Shown here in pieces: positions 14,401-25,300 of a DNA stretch of 64,000 bases. Origin of the DNA: Mesostigma viride. Taxonomy: Eukaryota; Streptophyta; Mesostigmatophyceae; Mesostigmatales; Mesostigmataceae. A model generated the notes under the pieces. The model had not been told where the DNA came from. It did no database searches and saw nothing but the letters and a program-made list of their open reading frames with translations. The position numbers and the translations under genes are program-made. Where the stretch lies: positions 903,674 through 967,673 of the forward strand of contig RPFO01000333.1 in NCBI GenBank assembly GCA_009746045.1, written 5' to 3'. How positions within the stretch are numbered: position 1 is the first letter of the stretch; each line of letters opens with the position of its first letter.

Positions 14401-15196
14401 AATACCTAGGGGGGGTGCTGGCATGCATAAATACCTAGGGGGGGTGCTGGCATGCATAAATACCTAGGGGGGGTGCTGGCATGCATAAATACCTAGGGGG
14501 GGTGCTGGCATGCATAAATACCTAGGGGGGGTGCTGGCATGCATAAATACCTAGGGGGGGTGCTGGCATGCATAAATACCTAGGGGGGGTGCTGGCATGC
14601 ATAAATACCTAGGGGGGGTGCTGGCATGCATAAATACCTAGGGGGGGTGCTGGCATGCATAAATACCGAGGGGGGGTGCTGGCATGCATAAATACCTAGG
14701 GGGGGTGCTGGCATGCATAAATACCTAGGGGGGGTGCTGGCATGCATAAATACCTAGGGGGGGTGCTGGCATGCATAAATACCTAGGGGGGGTGCTGGCA
14801 TGCATAAATACCTAGGGGGGGTGCTGGCATGCATAAATACCTAGGGGGGGTGCTGGCATGCATAAATACCGAGGGGGGGTGCTGGCATGCATAAATACCT
14901 AGGGGGGGTGCTGGCATGCATAAATACCTAGGGGGGGTGCTGGCATGCATAAATACCTAGGGGGGTGCTGGCATGCATAAATACCTAGGGGGGGTGCTGG
15001 CATGCATAAATACCTAGGGGGGGTGCTGGCATGCATAAATACCTAGGGGGGGTGCTGGCATGCATAAATACCTAGGGGGGGTGCTGGCATGCATAAATAC
15101 CGGGGGGGTGCTGGCATGCATAAATACCGAGGGGGGGTGCTGGCATGCATAAAACCTAGGGGGGGTGCTGGCATGCATAAATACCTAGGGGGGGGG
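11490..15196. repeat. Homogenised core of the satellite (3.7 kb)
   Basis: About 128 monomers with almost no substitutions. Exceptions are a few 28-bp units that lost one G, one CCTGGGG unit near 12,178, and CCGAG units near 14,668 and 14,872. No module and no GGCAAGCATAATTACC variant occurs. Confidence 0.92.
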
Positions 15197-15392
15197 CTGC
15201 CATTCGTACCTTTTTTTCTTTTTTTCTTGGAAACAGGGGGCCGGCCTGGGGCAGCGGCGGCGGGTGGACGAAAACTGATAGCGTTCCCGTTTGTGCATCC
15301 CGTGACCACCGGCCACCAAACGGAGGCACGGCACCAAGGCAGATCAAGCACCAAAGGAAGCAGCAAGGATGTTGACGTTATTAACCAAGAAT
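15197..15392 (+). repeat. Satellite module copy 11, type I
   Basis: It carries CACGGCACC and AAGGATGTTG (usually AAGGACGTTG). It is the right border of the homogeneous core. Confidence 0.9.
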
Positions 15393-15864
15393 GGGGGTGC
15401 TGGCATGCATAAATACCTAGGGGGGGTGCTGGCATGCATAAATACCTAGGGGGGTGTGCTGGCATGCATAAATACCTAGGGGGGGTGCTGGCATGCATAA
15501 ATACCTAGGGGGGGGCTGGCATGCATAAATACCTAGGGGGGGGTGCTGGCATGCATAAATACCTAGGGGGGGTGCTGGCAAGCATAATTACCTAGGGGGG
15601 GTGCTGGCATGCATAAATACCTAGGGGGGTGCTGGCATGCATAAATACCGAGGGGGGGGTGCTGGCATGCATAAATACCTAGGGGGGGTGCTGGCATGCA
15701 TAAATACCTAGGGGGGGTGCTGGCATGCATAAATACCGAGGGGGGGTGCTGGCATGCATAAATACCGAGGGGGGGTGCTGGCATGCATAAATACCGAGGG
15801 GGGGTGCTGGCATGCATAAAAACCTAGGGGGGGTGCTGGCATGCATAAATACCTAGGGGGGGGG

Positions 15865-16060
15865 CTGCCATTCGTACCTTTTTTTCTTTTTTTCTTGGAA
15901 ACAGGGGGCCGGCCTGGGGCAGCGGCGGCGGGTGGACGAAAACTGATAGCGTTCCCGTTTGTGCATCCCGTGACCACCGGCCACCAAACGGAGGCACGAC
16001 ACCAAGGCAGATCAAGCACCAAAAGAAGCAGCAAGGACGTTGACGTTATTAACCAAGAAT
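15865..16060 (+). repeat. Satellite module copy 12, type I
   Basis: Copies 12-15 (I, I, I, II; spacings about 1,106, 667 and 927 bp) mirror copies 3-6 (spacings about 1,095, 666 and 929 bp), offset by about 11.44 kb. Confidence 0.9.
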
Positions 16061-16970
16061 GGGGGTGCTGGCATGCATAAATACCTAGGGGGGGTGCTGG
16101 CATGCATAAATACCTAGGGGGGGTGCTGGCATGCATAAATACCTAGGGGGGGGTGCTGGCATGCATAAATACCTAGGGGGGGTGCTGGCATGCATAAATA
16201 CCTAGGGGGGGTGCTGGCATGCATAAATACCTAGGGGGGGGTGCTGGCAAGCATAATTACCTAGGGGGGGGTGCTGGCATGCATAAATACCTAGGGGGGG
16301 GTGCTGGCATGCATAAATACCTAGGGGGGGGGCTGGCATGCATAAATACCGAGGGGGGGGTGCTGGCATGCATAAATACCTAGGGGGGGGGCTGGCATGC
16401 ATAAATACCTAGGGGGGGTGCTGGCATGCATAAATACCGAGGGGGGGTGCTGGCATGCATAAATACCTAGGGGGGGTGCTGGCATGCATAAATACCTAGG
16501 GGGGGTGCTGGCATGCATAAATACCTAGGGGGGTGCTGGCATGCATAAATACCGAGGGGGGGTGCTGGCATGCATAAATACCTAGGGGGGGTGCTGGCAT
16601 GCATAAATACCTAGGGGGGGGTGCTGGCATGCATAAATACCGAGGGGGGGGTGCTGGCATGCATAAAAACCTAGGGGGGGTGCTGGCATGCATAAATACC
16701 TAGGGGGGGTGCTGGCATGCATAAATACCTAGGGGGGTGCTGGCATGCATAAATACCGAGGGGGGGTGCTGGCATGCATAAATACCTAGGGGGGTGCTGG
16801 CATGCATAAATACCTAGGGGGGGTGCTGGCATGCATAAATACCTAGGGGGGTGCTGGCATGCATAAATACCGAGGGGGGGTGCTGGCATGCATAAATACC
16901 GAGGGGGGGGTGCTGGCATGCATAAAAACCTAGGGGGGGTGCTGGCATTCATAAATACCTAGGGGGGGGG

Positions 16971-17165
16971 CTGCCATTCGTACCTTTTTTTCTTTTTTTC
17001 TTGGAAACAGGGGGCCGGCCTGGGCAGCGGCGGCGGGTGGACGAAAACTGATAGCGTTCCCGTTTGTGCATCCCGTGACCACCGGCCACCAAACGGAGGC
17101 ACGGCACCAAGGCAGATCAAGCACCAAAGGAAGCAGCAAGGACGTTGACGTTATTAACCAAGAAT
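16971..17165 (+). repeat. Satellite module copy 13, type I
   Basis: It shares CACGGCACC with its positional counterpart, copy 4. The preceding monomer reads GGCATTCATAAATA. Confidence 0.9.
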
Positions 17166-17637
17166 GGGGGTGCTGGCATGCATAAATACCTAGGGGGGGT
17201 GCTGGCATGCATAAATACCTAGGGGGGGGTGCTGGCATGCATAAATACCTAGGGGGGGGTGCTGGCATGCATAAATACCTAGGGGGGGGCTGGCATGCAT
17301 AAATACCTAGGGGGGGGTGCTGGCATGCATAAATACCTAGGGGGGGTGCTGGCAAGCATAATTACCTAGGGGGGGTGCTGGCATGCATAAATACCTAGGG
17401 GGGTGCTGGCATGCATAAATACCGAGGGGGGGTGCTGGCATGCATAAATACCTAGGGGGGGTGCTGGCATGCATAAATACCTAGGGGGGGTGCTGGCATG
17501 CATAAATACCTAGGGGGGGTGCTGGCATGCATAAATACCGAGGGGGGGTGCTGGCATGCATAAATACCGAGGGGGGGTGCTGGCATGCATAAAAACCTAG
17601 GGGGGGGTGCTGGCATGCATAAATACCTAGGGGGGGG

Positions 17638-17833
17638 CTGCCATTCGTACCTTTTTTTCTTTTTTTCTTGGAAACAGGGGGCCGGCCTGGGGCAGCGGCG
17701 GCGGGTGGACGAAAACTGATAGCGTTCCCGTTTGTGCATCCCGTGACCACCGGCCACCAAACGGAGGCACGACACCAAGGCAGATCAAGCACCAAAAGAA
17801 GCAGCAAGGACGTTGACGTTATTAACCAAGAAT
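17638..17833 (+). repeat. Satellite module copy 14, type I
   Basis: Positional counterpart of copy 5. The variant monomer follows at about 18,018 and a GGGGTGGGG unit at about 18,155. Confidence 0.9.
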
Positions 17834-18564
17834 GGGGGTGCTGGCATGCATAAATACCTAGGGGGGGTGCTGGCATGCATAAATACCTAGGGGGGGTGCT
17901 GGCATGCATAAATACCTAGGGGGGGTGCTGGCATGCATAAATACCTAGGGGGGGGTGCTGGCATGCATAAATACCTAGGGGGGGTGCTGGCATGCATAAA
18001 TACCTAGGGGGGGTGCTGGCAAGCATAATTACCTAGGGGGGGTGCTGGCATGCATAAATACCTAGGGGGGGTGCTGGCATGCATAAATACCTAGGGGGGG
18101 GGCTGGCATGCATAAATACCGAGGGGGGGGTGCTGGCATGCATAAATACCTAGGGGTGGGGCTGGCATGCATAAATACCTAGGGGGGGTGCTGGCATGCA
18201 TAAATACCTAGGGGGGGTGCTGGCATGCATAAATACCTAGGGGGGGGGGCTGGCATGCATAAATACCTAGGGGGGGGGCTGGCATGCATAAATACCTAGG
18301 GGGGTGCTGGCATGCATAAATACCTAGGGGGGGTGCTGGCATGCATAAATACCTAGGGGGGGTGCTGGCATGCATAAATACCTAGGGGGGGTGCTGGCAT
18401 GCATAAATAACTAGGGGGGTGCTGGCATGCATGAATAACTAGGGGGGTGCTGGCATGCATAAATACCGAGGGGGGGTGCTGGCATGCATAAATAACTAGG
18501 GGGGTGCTGGCATGCATAAATACCGAGGGGGGGTGCTGGCATGCATATATACCTAGGGGGGGTG

Positions 18565-18762
18565 CTGCCATTCGTACCTTTTTTTCTTTTTCCTTGGTTT
18601 TTACAGGGGGCCGGCCTGGGGCAGCGGCGGCGGGTGGACAAAAACTGATAGCGTTCCCGTTTGTGCATCCCGTGACCACCGGCCACCAAACGGAGGCACG
18701 ACACCAAGGCAGATCAAGCACCGAAGGAAGCAGAAAGGACGTTGACGTTATTAACCAAGAAT
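18565..18762 (+). repeat. Satellite module copy 15, type II
   Basis: This is the first of five consecutive type II copies. From here to the right end of the array no type I module occurs. Confidence 0.9.
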
Positions 18763-20020
18763 GGGGGTGCTGGCATGCATAAATACCTAGGGGGGGTGCT
18801 GGCATGCATAAATACCTAGGGGGGTGCTGGCATGCATAAATACCTAGGGGGGTGCTGGCATGCATAAATACCTAGGGGGGGTGCTGGCATGCATAAATAC
18901 CTAGGGGGGGGTGCTGGCATGCATAAATACCTAGGGGGGGTGCTGGCATGCATAAATACCTAGGGGGGGTGCTGGCATGCATAAATACCTAGGGGGGGGT
19001 GCTGGCAAGCATAATTACCTAGGGGGGGTGCTGGCATGCATAAATACCTAGGGGGGGGGCTGGCATGCATAAATACCTAGGGGGGTGCTGGCATGCATAA
19101 ATACCTACTAGGGGGGGGGCTGGCATGCATAAATACCTAGGGGGGTGCTGGCATGCATAAATACCTAGGGGGGGTGCTGGCATGCATAAATACCTAGGGG
19201 GGGTGCTGGCATGCATAAATACCTAGGGGGTGGGGCTGGCATGCATAAATACCTAGGGGGGGTGCTGGCATGCATAAATACCTAGGGGGGGGTGCTGGCA
19301 TGCATAAATACCTAGGGGGGGCTGGCATGCATAAATACCTAGGGGGGGGGGCTGCCATGCATAAATACCTAGGGGGGTGCTGGCATGCATAAATACCTAG
19401 GGGGGTGCTGGCATGCATAAATACCTAGGGGGGGTGCTGGCATGCATAAATACCGAGGGGGGGGTGCTGGCATGCATAAATACCTAGGGGGGGTGCTGGC
19501 ATGCATAAATAACTAGGGGGGGTGCTGGCATGCATAAATACCTAGGGGGGGGTGCTGGCATGCATAAATACCGAGCGGGGGGTGCTGGCATGCATAAATA
19601 CCTAGGGGGGGGTGCTGGCATGCATAAATAACTAGGGGGGGTGCTGGCATGCATAAATACCTAGGGGGGGGCTGGCATGCATAAATACCTAGGGGGGGTG
19701 CTGGCATGCATAAATACCGAGGGGGGGTGCTGGCATGCATAAATACCTAGGGGGGGTGCTGGCATGCATAAATAACTAGGGGGGGTGCTGGCATGCATAA
19801 ATACCTAGGGGGGGGGCTGGCATGCATAAATACCTAGGGGGGGTGCTGGCATGCATAAATACCGAGGGGGGGTGCTGGCATGCATAAATACCTAGGGGGG
19901 GTGCTGGCATGCATAAATACCTAGGGGGGGGTGCTGGCATGCATAAATAACTAGGGGGGTGCTGGCATGCATAAATACCGAGGGGGGGGTGCTGGCATGC
20001 ATATATACCTAGGGGGGGTG

Positions 20021-20219
20021 CTGCCATTCGTACCTTTTATTCTTTTTCCTTGGTTTTTACAGGGGGCCGGCCTGGGGGCAGCGGCGGCGGGTGGACAAAA
20101 ACTGATAGCGTTCCCGTTTGTGCATCCCGTGACCACCGGCCACCAAACGGAGGCACGACACCAAGGCAGATCAAGCACCAAAGGAAGCAGAAAGGACGTT
20201 GACGTTATTAACCAAGAAT
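20021..20219 (+). repeat. Satellite module copy 16, type II
   Basis: The pyrimidine tract is interrupted (TTTTATTCTT). It is followed by GGGGCGTGCTGG instead of GGGGTGCTGG. Confidence 0.9.
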
Positions 20220-20868
20220 GGGGGTGCTGGCATGCATAAATACCTAGGGGGGCGTGCTGGCATGCATAAATACCTAGGGGGGGTGCTGGCATGCATAAAT
20301 ACCGAGGGGGGGGCTGGCATGCATAAATACCGAGGGGGGGGTGCTGGCATGCATAAATACCTAGGGGGGTGCTGGCATGCATAAATACCGAGGGGGGGGT
20401 GCTGGCATGCATAAATGCCTAGGGGGGGTGCTGGCATGCATAAATACCTAGGGGGGGGGCTGGCATGCATAAATACCTAGGGGGGGTGCTGGCATGCATA
20501 AATAACTAGGGGGGTGCTGGCATGCATAAATACCTAGGGGGGTGCTGGCATGCATAAATACCTAGGGGGGGGTGCTGGCATGCATAAATACCTAGGGGGG
20601 GGGCTGGCATGCATAAATACCTAGGGGGGGTGCTGGCATGCATAAATACCTAGGGGGGGGTGCTGGCATGCATAAATACCTAGGGGGGGGTGCTGGCATG
20701 CATAAATACCTTGGGGGGGGTGCTGGCATGCATAAATACCTAGGGGGGGGTGCTGGCATGCATAAATACCGAGGGGGGGGTGCTGGCATGCATAAATAAC
20801 TAGGGGGGTGCTGGCATGCATAAATACCGAGGGGGGGTGCTGGCATGCATATATACCTAGGGGGGGTG

Positions 20869-21067
20869 CTGCCATTCGTACCTTTTTTTCTTTTTCCTTG
20901 GTTTTTACAGGGGGCCGGCCTGGGGGCAGCGGCGGCGGGTGGACAAAAACTGATAGCGTTTCCGTTTGTGCATCCCGTGACCACCGGCCATCAAACGGAG
21001 GCACGACACCAAGGCAGATCAAGCACCAAAGGAAGCAGAAAGGACGTTGACGTTATTAACCAAGAAT
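20869..21067 (+). repeat. Satellite module copy 17, type II
   Basis: It has private changes GTTTCCG and GGCCATCAAACGG. Confidence 0.9.
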
Positions 21068-21800
21068 GGGGTGCTGGCATGCATAAATACCTAGGGGGTG
21101 CTGGCATGCATAAATACCTAGGGGGGTGCTGGCATGCATAAATACCTAGGGGGGGTGCTGGCATGCATAAATACCTAGGGGGGGTGCTGGCATGCATAAA
21201 TACCTAGGGGGGGTGCTGGCATGCATAAATACCGAGGGGGGGTGCTGGCAAGCATAATTACCTAGGGGGGGTGCTGGCATGCATAAATACCTAGGGGGGG
21301 TGCTGGCATGCATAAATACCTAGGGGGGTGCTGGCATGCATAAATACCTAGGGGGGTGCTGGCATGCATAAATACCGAGGGGGGGTGCTGGCATGCATAA
21401 ATGCCTAGGGGGGGTGCTGGCATGCATAAATACCTAGGGGGGGGGGCTGGCATGCATAAATACCTAGGGGGGGGGCTGGCATGCATAAATAACTAGGGGG
21501 GGTGCTGGCATGCATAAATACCTAGGGGGGTGCTGGCATGCATAAATACCTAGGGGGGGGTGCTGGCATGCATAAATACCTAGGGGGGGGGGCTGGCATG
21601 CATAAATACCTAGGGGGGGGTGCTGGCATGCATAAATACCTTGGGGGGGGTGCTGGCATGCATAAATACCTAGGGGGGGGTGCTGGCATGCATAAATACC
21701 TAGGGGGGGGTGCTGGCATGCATAAATAACTAGGGGGGGTGCTGGCATGCATAAATACCGAGGGGGGGGTGCTGGCATGCATATATACCTAGGGGGGGTG

Positions 21801-21999
21801 CTGCCATTCGTACCTTTTTTTCTTTTTCCTTGGTTTTTACAGGGGGCCGGCCTGGGGGCAGTGGCGGCGGGTGGACAAAAACTGATAGCGTTCCCGTTTG
21901 TGCATCCCGTGACCACCGGCCACCAAACGGAGGCACCACACCAAGGCAGATCAAGCACCAAAGGAAGCAGAAAGGACGTTGACGTTATTAACCAAGAAT
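21801..21999 (+). repeat. Satellite module copy 18, type II
   Basis: It carries GCAGTGGCGG, shared only with copy 19, and a private GGCACCACACC. Confidence 0.9.
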
Positions 22000-22581
22000 G
22001 GGGGTGCTGGCATGCATAAATACCTAGGGGGGGGTGCTGGCATGCATAAATACCTAGGGGGGGGGCTGGCATGCATAAATACTTAGGGGGGTGCTGGCAT
22101 GCATAAATACCTAGGGGGGGGTGCTGGCATGCATAAATACCTAGGGGGGTGCTGGCATGCATAAATACCGAGGGGGGTGCTGGCATGCATAAATACCTAG
22201 GGGGGGTGCTGGCATGCATAAATACCTAGGGGGGGGGGCTGGCATGCATAAATACCTAGGGGGGGGCTGGCATGCATAAATACCTAGGGGGTGCTGGCAT
22301 GCATAAATACCTAGGGGGGTGCTGGCATGCATAAATACCTAGGGGGGGTGCTGGCATGCATAAATACCTAGGGGGGGGGCTGGCATGCATAAATACCTAG
22401 GGGGTGCTGGCATGCATAAATACCTTGGGGGGTGCTGGCATGCATAAATAACTAGGGGGGGTGCTGGCATGCATAAATACCTAGGGGGGGGTGCTGGCAT
22501 GCATAAATACCTAGGGGGGGTGCTGGCATGCATAAATACCGAGGGGGGGGTGCTGGCATGCATAAATACCTAGGGGGGGTG

Positions 22582-22780
22582 CTGCCATTCGTACCTTTTT
22601 TTCTTTTTCCTTGGTTTTTACAGGGGGCCGGCCTGGGGGCAGTGGCGGCGGGTGGACAAAAACTGATAGCGTTCCCGTTTGTGCATCCCGTGACCACCGG
22701 CCACCAAACGGAGGCACGACACCAAGGCAGATCAAGCACCAAAGGAAGCAGAAAGGACGTTGACGTTATTAACCAAGAAT
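22582..22780 (+). repeat. Satellite module copy 19, type II
   Basis: Last module inside the array. It shares GCAGTGGCGG with copy 18, but its preceding monomer has the ordinary CATAAATACC rather than CATATATACC. Confidence 0.9.
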
Positions 22781-23460
22781 GGGGGTGCTGGCATGCATAA
22801 ATACCTAGGGGGGGGTGCTGGCATGCATAAATACCTAGGGGGGGTGCTGGCATGCATAAATACCTAGGGGGGGGGCTGGCATGCATAAATACCGAGGGGG
22901 GGGCTGGCATGCATAAATACCTAGGGGGGGTGCTGGCATGCATAAATACCTAGGGGGTGGGGCTGGCATGCATAAATACCTAGGGGGGGGGCTGGCATGC
23001 ATAAATACCGAGGGGGGGTGCTGGCATGCATAAATACCTAGGGGGGGGTGCTGGCATGCATAAATACCTAGGGGGGGGTGCTGGCATGCATAAATACCTA
23101 GGGGGGGGTGCTGGCATGCATAAATACCTAGGGGGGGTGCTGGCATGCATAAATACCTAGGGGGGTGCTGGCATGCATAAATACCTAGGGGGGTGCTGGC
23201 ATGCATAAATACCTAGGGGGGGTGCTGGCATGCATAAATAACTAGGGGGGGTGCTGGCATGCATAAATACCTAGGGGGGGTGCTGGCATGCATAAATACC
23301 TAGGGGGGGGTGCTGGCATGCATAAATACCGAGGGGGGGGTGCTGGCATGCATAAATACCTAGGGGGGGTGCTGGCATGCATAAATACCGAGGGGGGGGT
23401 GCTGGCATGCATAAATACCTAGGGGGGGGTGCTGGCATGCATAAATAACTAGGGGGGGTC

Positions 23461-23766
23461 GCTAGCATGCATAAATACATGTGGTGTGGTGCCGCCATGC
23501 ATAAATACATGTGCCAGCAAACCTGAGCTGCAAGGGAGCGAGAAAACCAAGAAAAAAAGCACGCAACACACCACGCGTCGTACCTTTTTATAGATGTTTC
23601 TTTTTTTTTATCCTTGTCCTTCGGGGGCAGCGGCGGCGGGTGGAAGAAAACTGATAGCGTTGTTGTGCATCCCGTGACCACCGGCCACCAAACGGAGGCA
23701 CGACACCAAGGCAGATCAAGCACCAAAGGAAGCAGCAAAACATCAACGTTAGTAACCAAGAATGGG
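23461..23766 (+). repeat. Array edge with a diverged module copy
   Basis: At 23,461-23,515 two decayed monomers (CATGCATAAATACATGTG) end the array. At 23,577-23,766 a module-like sequence follows, flanked by non-satellite DNA. It keeps the GC block, ACTGATAGCGTT, the GTGCATCCCGTGACCACC region and AACCAAGAATGG. It lacks TTGGAAACAG and GGCCGGCC, and it ends AAACATCAACGTTAGTAACC. It could be the founder of the modules or an escaped decayed copy. Confidence 0.8.
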
Positions 23767-24320
23767 AGCCGGGGGAAAGATCATACGGCGCTGCCATGGC
23801 AAGAAAACCCAGCAACCCAGCAACGCAGCTATGGCGCAACCCAGAAACGAAAACATTTGCGACAGCCTGCTTCAATAATGCTTGGATTCACACAAATGAA
23901 CAAGTGGGGCTTACCAATCCAATCGATGGTCTCGGCTTGCTCGCAAATCCCTGCAACCAAACGAGAACCGACAAAAAACCCACACTCCCCGTCAGCGACC
24001 GGCACCACGACACCAAAAAAGCGACGAAATTATCTGCCATTACGCCATCATAACAACTATCTGTCAAAAGCATCCATGTACATCCACCGCCATTGCTCAC
24101 CTCTTTTCACACCTGGCTGCACACAATGGCGTTGCTCAGTCGAATATGGCTGTCGGGTTGCTAATATCGTTGTCACTTTCGGCCGATGTCGCGAATACCC
24201 GCCGTTGATGCTCGGGTGCAAGGTGCATCCACGGTGTCGGTCTTCCAGGAGGGCTGGAAAGCGCCAACGCAGCACCTGCAATTCAAATTCCCTGGTGCTG
24301 GTATGCCGACGCGCAAATGG
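23767..24320. other. No gene seen
   Basis: Open frames here, the longest a 281-codon plus-strand frame starting at 23,614, begin in module sequence and show no recognisable motif. Nothing else is supported. Confidence 0.5.
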
Positions 24321-24324
24321 AATG

Positions 24325-24517
24325 GCGCGGCGCCTAAAAGGCGCCGCGCGCGGGAAAAAAATTTACGCGCCAAACGATATGGCGCGGCGCCGGGACGGCG
24401 CCGCGCTGAAAAATACTTGCAGTCGCAACTGTGACGTGGCGCTGCAGACCACACGGTAGGGAATTCGCAGCGCCATATATGGCGCCACGCCGACTCCTGA
24501 CGCCGTGTGGCGCCACA
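24325..24517. repeat. Cluster of GGCGCC hairpins and palindromes
   Basis: Two perfect hairpins have the same 10-bp arms (GCGCGGCGCC / GGCGCCGCGC) and 5-nt loops: 24,325-24,349 (loop TAAAA) and 24,382-24,406 (loop GGGAC). The palindromes GCGCCATATATGGCGC (24,470-24,485) and TGTGGCGCCACA (24,506-24,517) follow. Function unknown. Confidence 0.85.
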
Positions 24518-24629
24518 TGGACGCGGCGCTGCACACAGCTCGAGCCCATTTTTTCACATTCCTGCTACCTGATTGGACGCCTGGCGGAGGAAGCTTTTCA
24601 CGGCGCGACGCCGAGGGGCTTCAAAAACG

Positions 24630-24637
24630 TATATAAG
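24630..24637 (+). promoter_or_regulatory. TATA-box-like site
   Basis: TATATAAG lies about 110 bp after the last GGCGCC palindrome. No convincing gene follows, so the call rests on the motif alone. Confidence 0.3.
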
Positions 24638-24738
24638 CAGGCAAAATTTCTCCGAAATTTAATGAACGAGCGCGACGCGGAGACCATGCTAGTGTGCGGA
24701 ACTGGTGAACCACACCGGTACGGGACAGATTCTTGGCT

Positions 24739-24798
24739 GATCCTCGTAGTACCTCGTGAACACGTCTAGTAGGCCCGGGTTCAACTCCCGTCGTAACA
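24739..24798 (+). other. tRNA-like relic or SINE head
   Basis: A T-arm-like stretch, GGGTTCAACTCCCG, is followed by CGTCGTAACA and a T9 run that could end Pol III transcription. About 45 bp upstream, TCCTCGTAGTACC resembles the start and D-arm of a tRNA. There is too little room for an anticodon arm, so this is not a functional tRNA. A similar arrangement occurs on the minus strand near 63,785-63,840. Confidence 0.3.
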
Positions 24799-25300
24799 TT
24801 TTTTTTTGGGTTGGTGTGGCAAGCCTATAAAGCAATCCGCAAACCACTACACGGCTGGTAAGATTTAATATAATTAGCAACCTAATAGCTATATCAAAAA
24901 TGTTTATGGGCATGGAAATTTTTAATATGTTGATATTAGACTGCAATGAAACGAATATGCAACCTGCCCCCCTATGTTTAATACAATAATTATTATTATT
25001 ATTTGTGGCATGAATATAATAATTGTGTGAAATACAATGCTATGTGCAATATATTGCTGGTATGCCATGCAATTGTAACCAACAGGTGCAAGACCAAAAG
25101 GCGTCTTCAGGGCCCACCTGCTGCGAACAAGAGCTATGGCGGCGGGAGGTGCGTGCAGGGTTACGGATTTACGGGGTTGTTGACCACCAAATTTGTTGTT
25201 ACGTGTGTTATGGAAACATTTCAGTCGAATTTCTGGGTTCCAACGGTCGTTAAGGTTATAAAAAGTGCGTTGGGATTCGGAAATTCACATCCTGGCGTGT
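24799..25300. other. AT-rich stretch without a gene
   Basis: It contains a short (ATT)n run at about 24,986-25,001 and one decayed palindrome, CCAACGGTCGTT, at about 25,239. No supported gene. Confidence 0.5.

Larger units (their letters stand above)
1..23470. repeat. 29-bp G-rich satellite array with higher-order structure
   Basis: The monomer reads TGCTGGCATGCATAAATA, then CCTAG, then a run of mostly 5-8 G. In the homogeneous core the period is exactly 29 bp. Elsewhere G-run length varies, and CCGAG, AACTAG and CATAAAAACC variants occur. Each monomer contains the palindromes GCATGC, ATGCAT and CCTAGG. Both strands give spurious open frames (M-P-A-P-P or M-H-K-Y-L-G-G repeats) because the unit contains few stop codons; no coding role is supported. 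The array begins at the window edge, so its full length is unknown. Nineteen ~195-bp modules of unrelated sequence interrupt it. Confidence 0.97.

Noticed and set aside
1-23470. CRISPR-like appearance of regular short repeats
   Set aside because: Units are contiguous with no unique spacers, and the context is eukaryotic.
1-23470. Telomeric repeat
   Set aside because: The 29-bp unit with GCATGC and CCTAGG is far longer than telomerase repeats, and no TTTAGGG- or TTAGGG-type array is present.
444-23759. Dozens of 60-250-codon frames reading MPAPPRYLC or MHKYLGGG repeats
   Set aside because: They are translations of the 29-bp satellite; similar frames occur on both strands, shift with G-run length and lack any domain.
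23614-24459. 281-codon plus-strand frame
   Set aside because: It starts inside a satellite-module copy, overlaps frames on the other strand and crosses the GGCGCC hairpins; no motif supports it.
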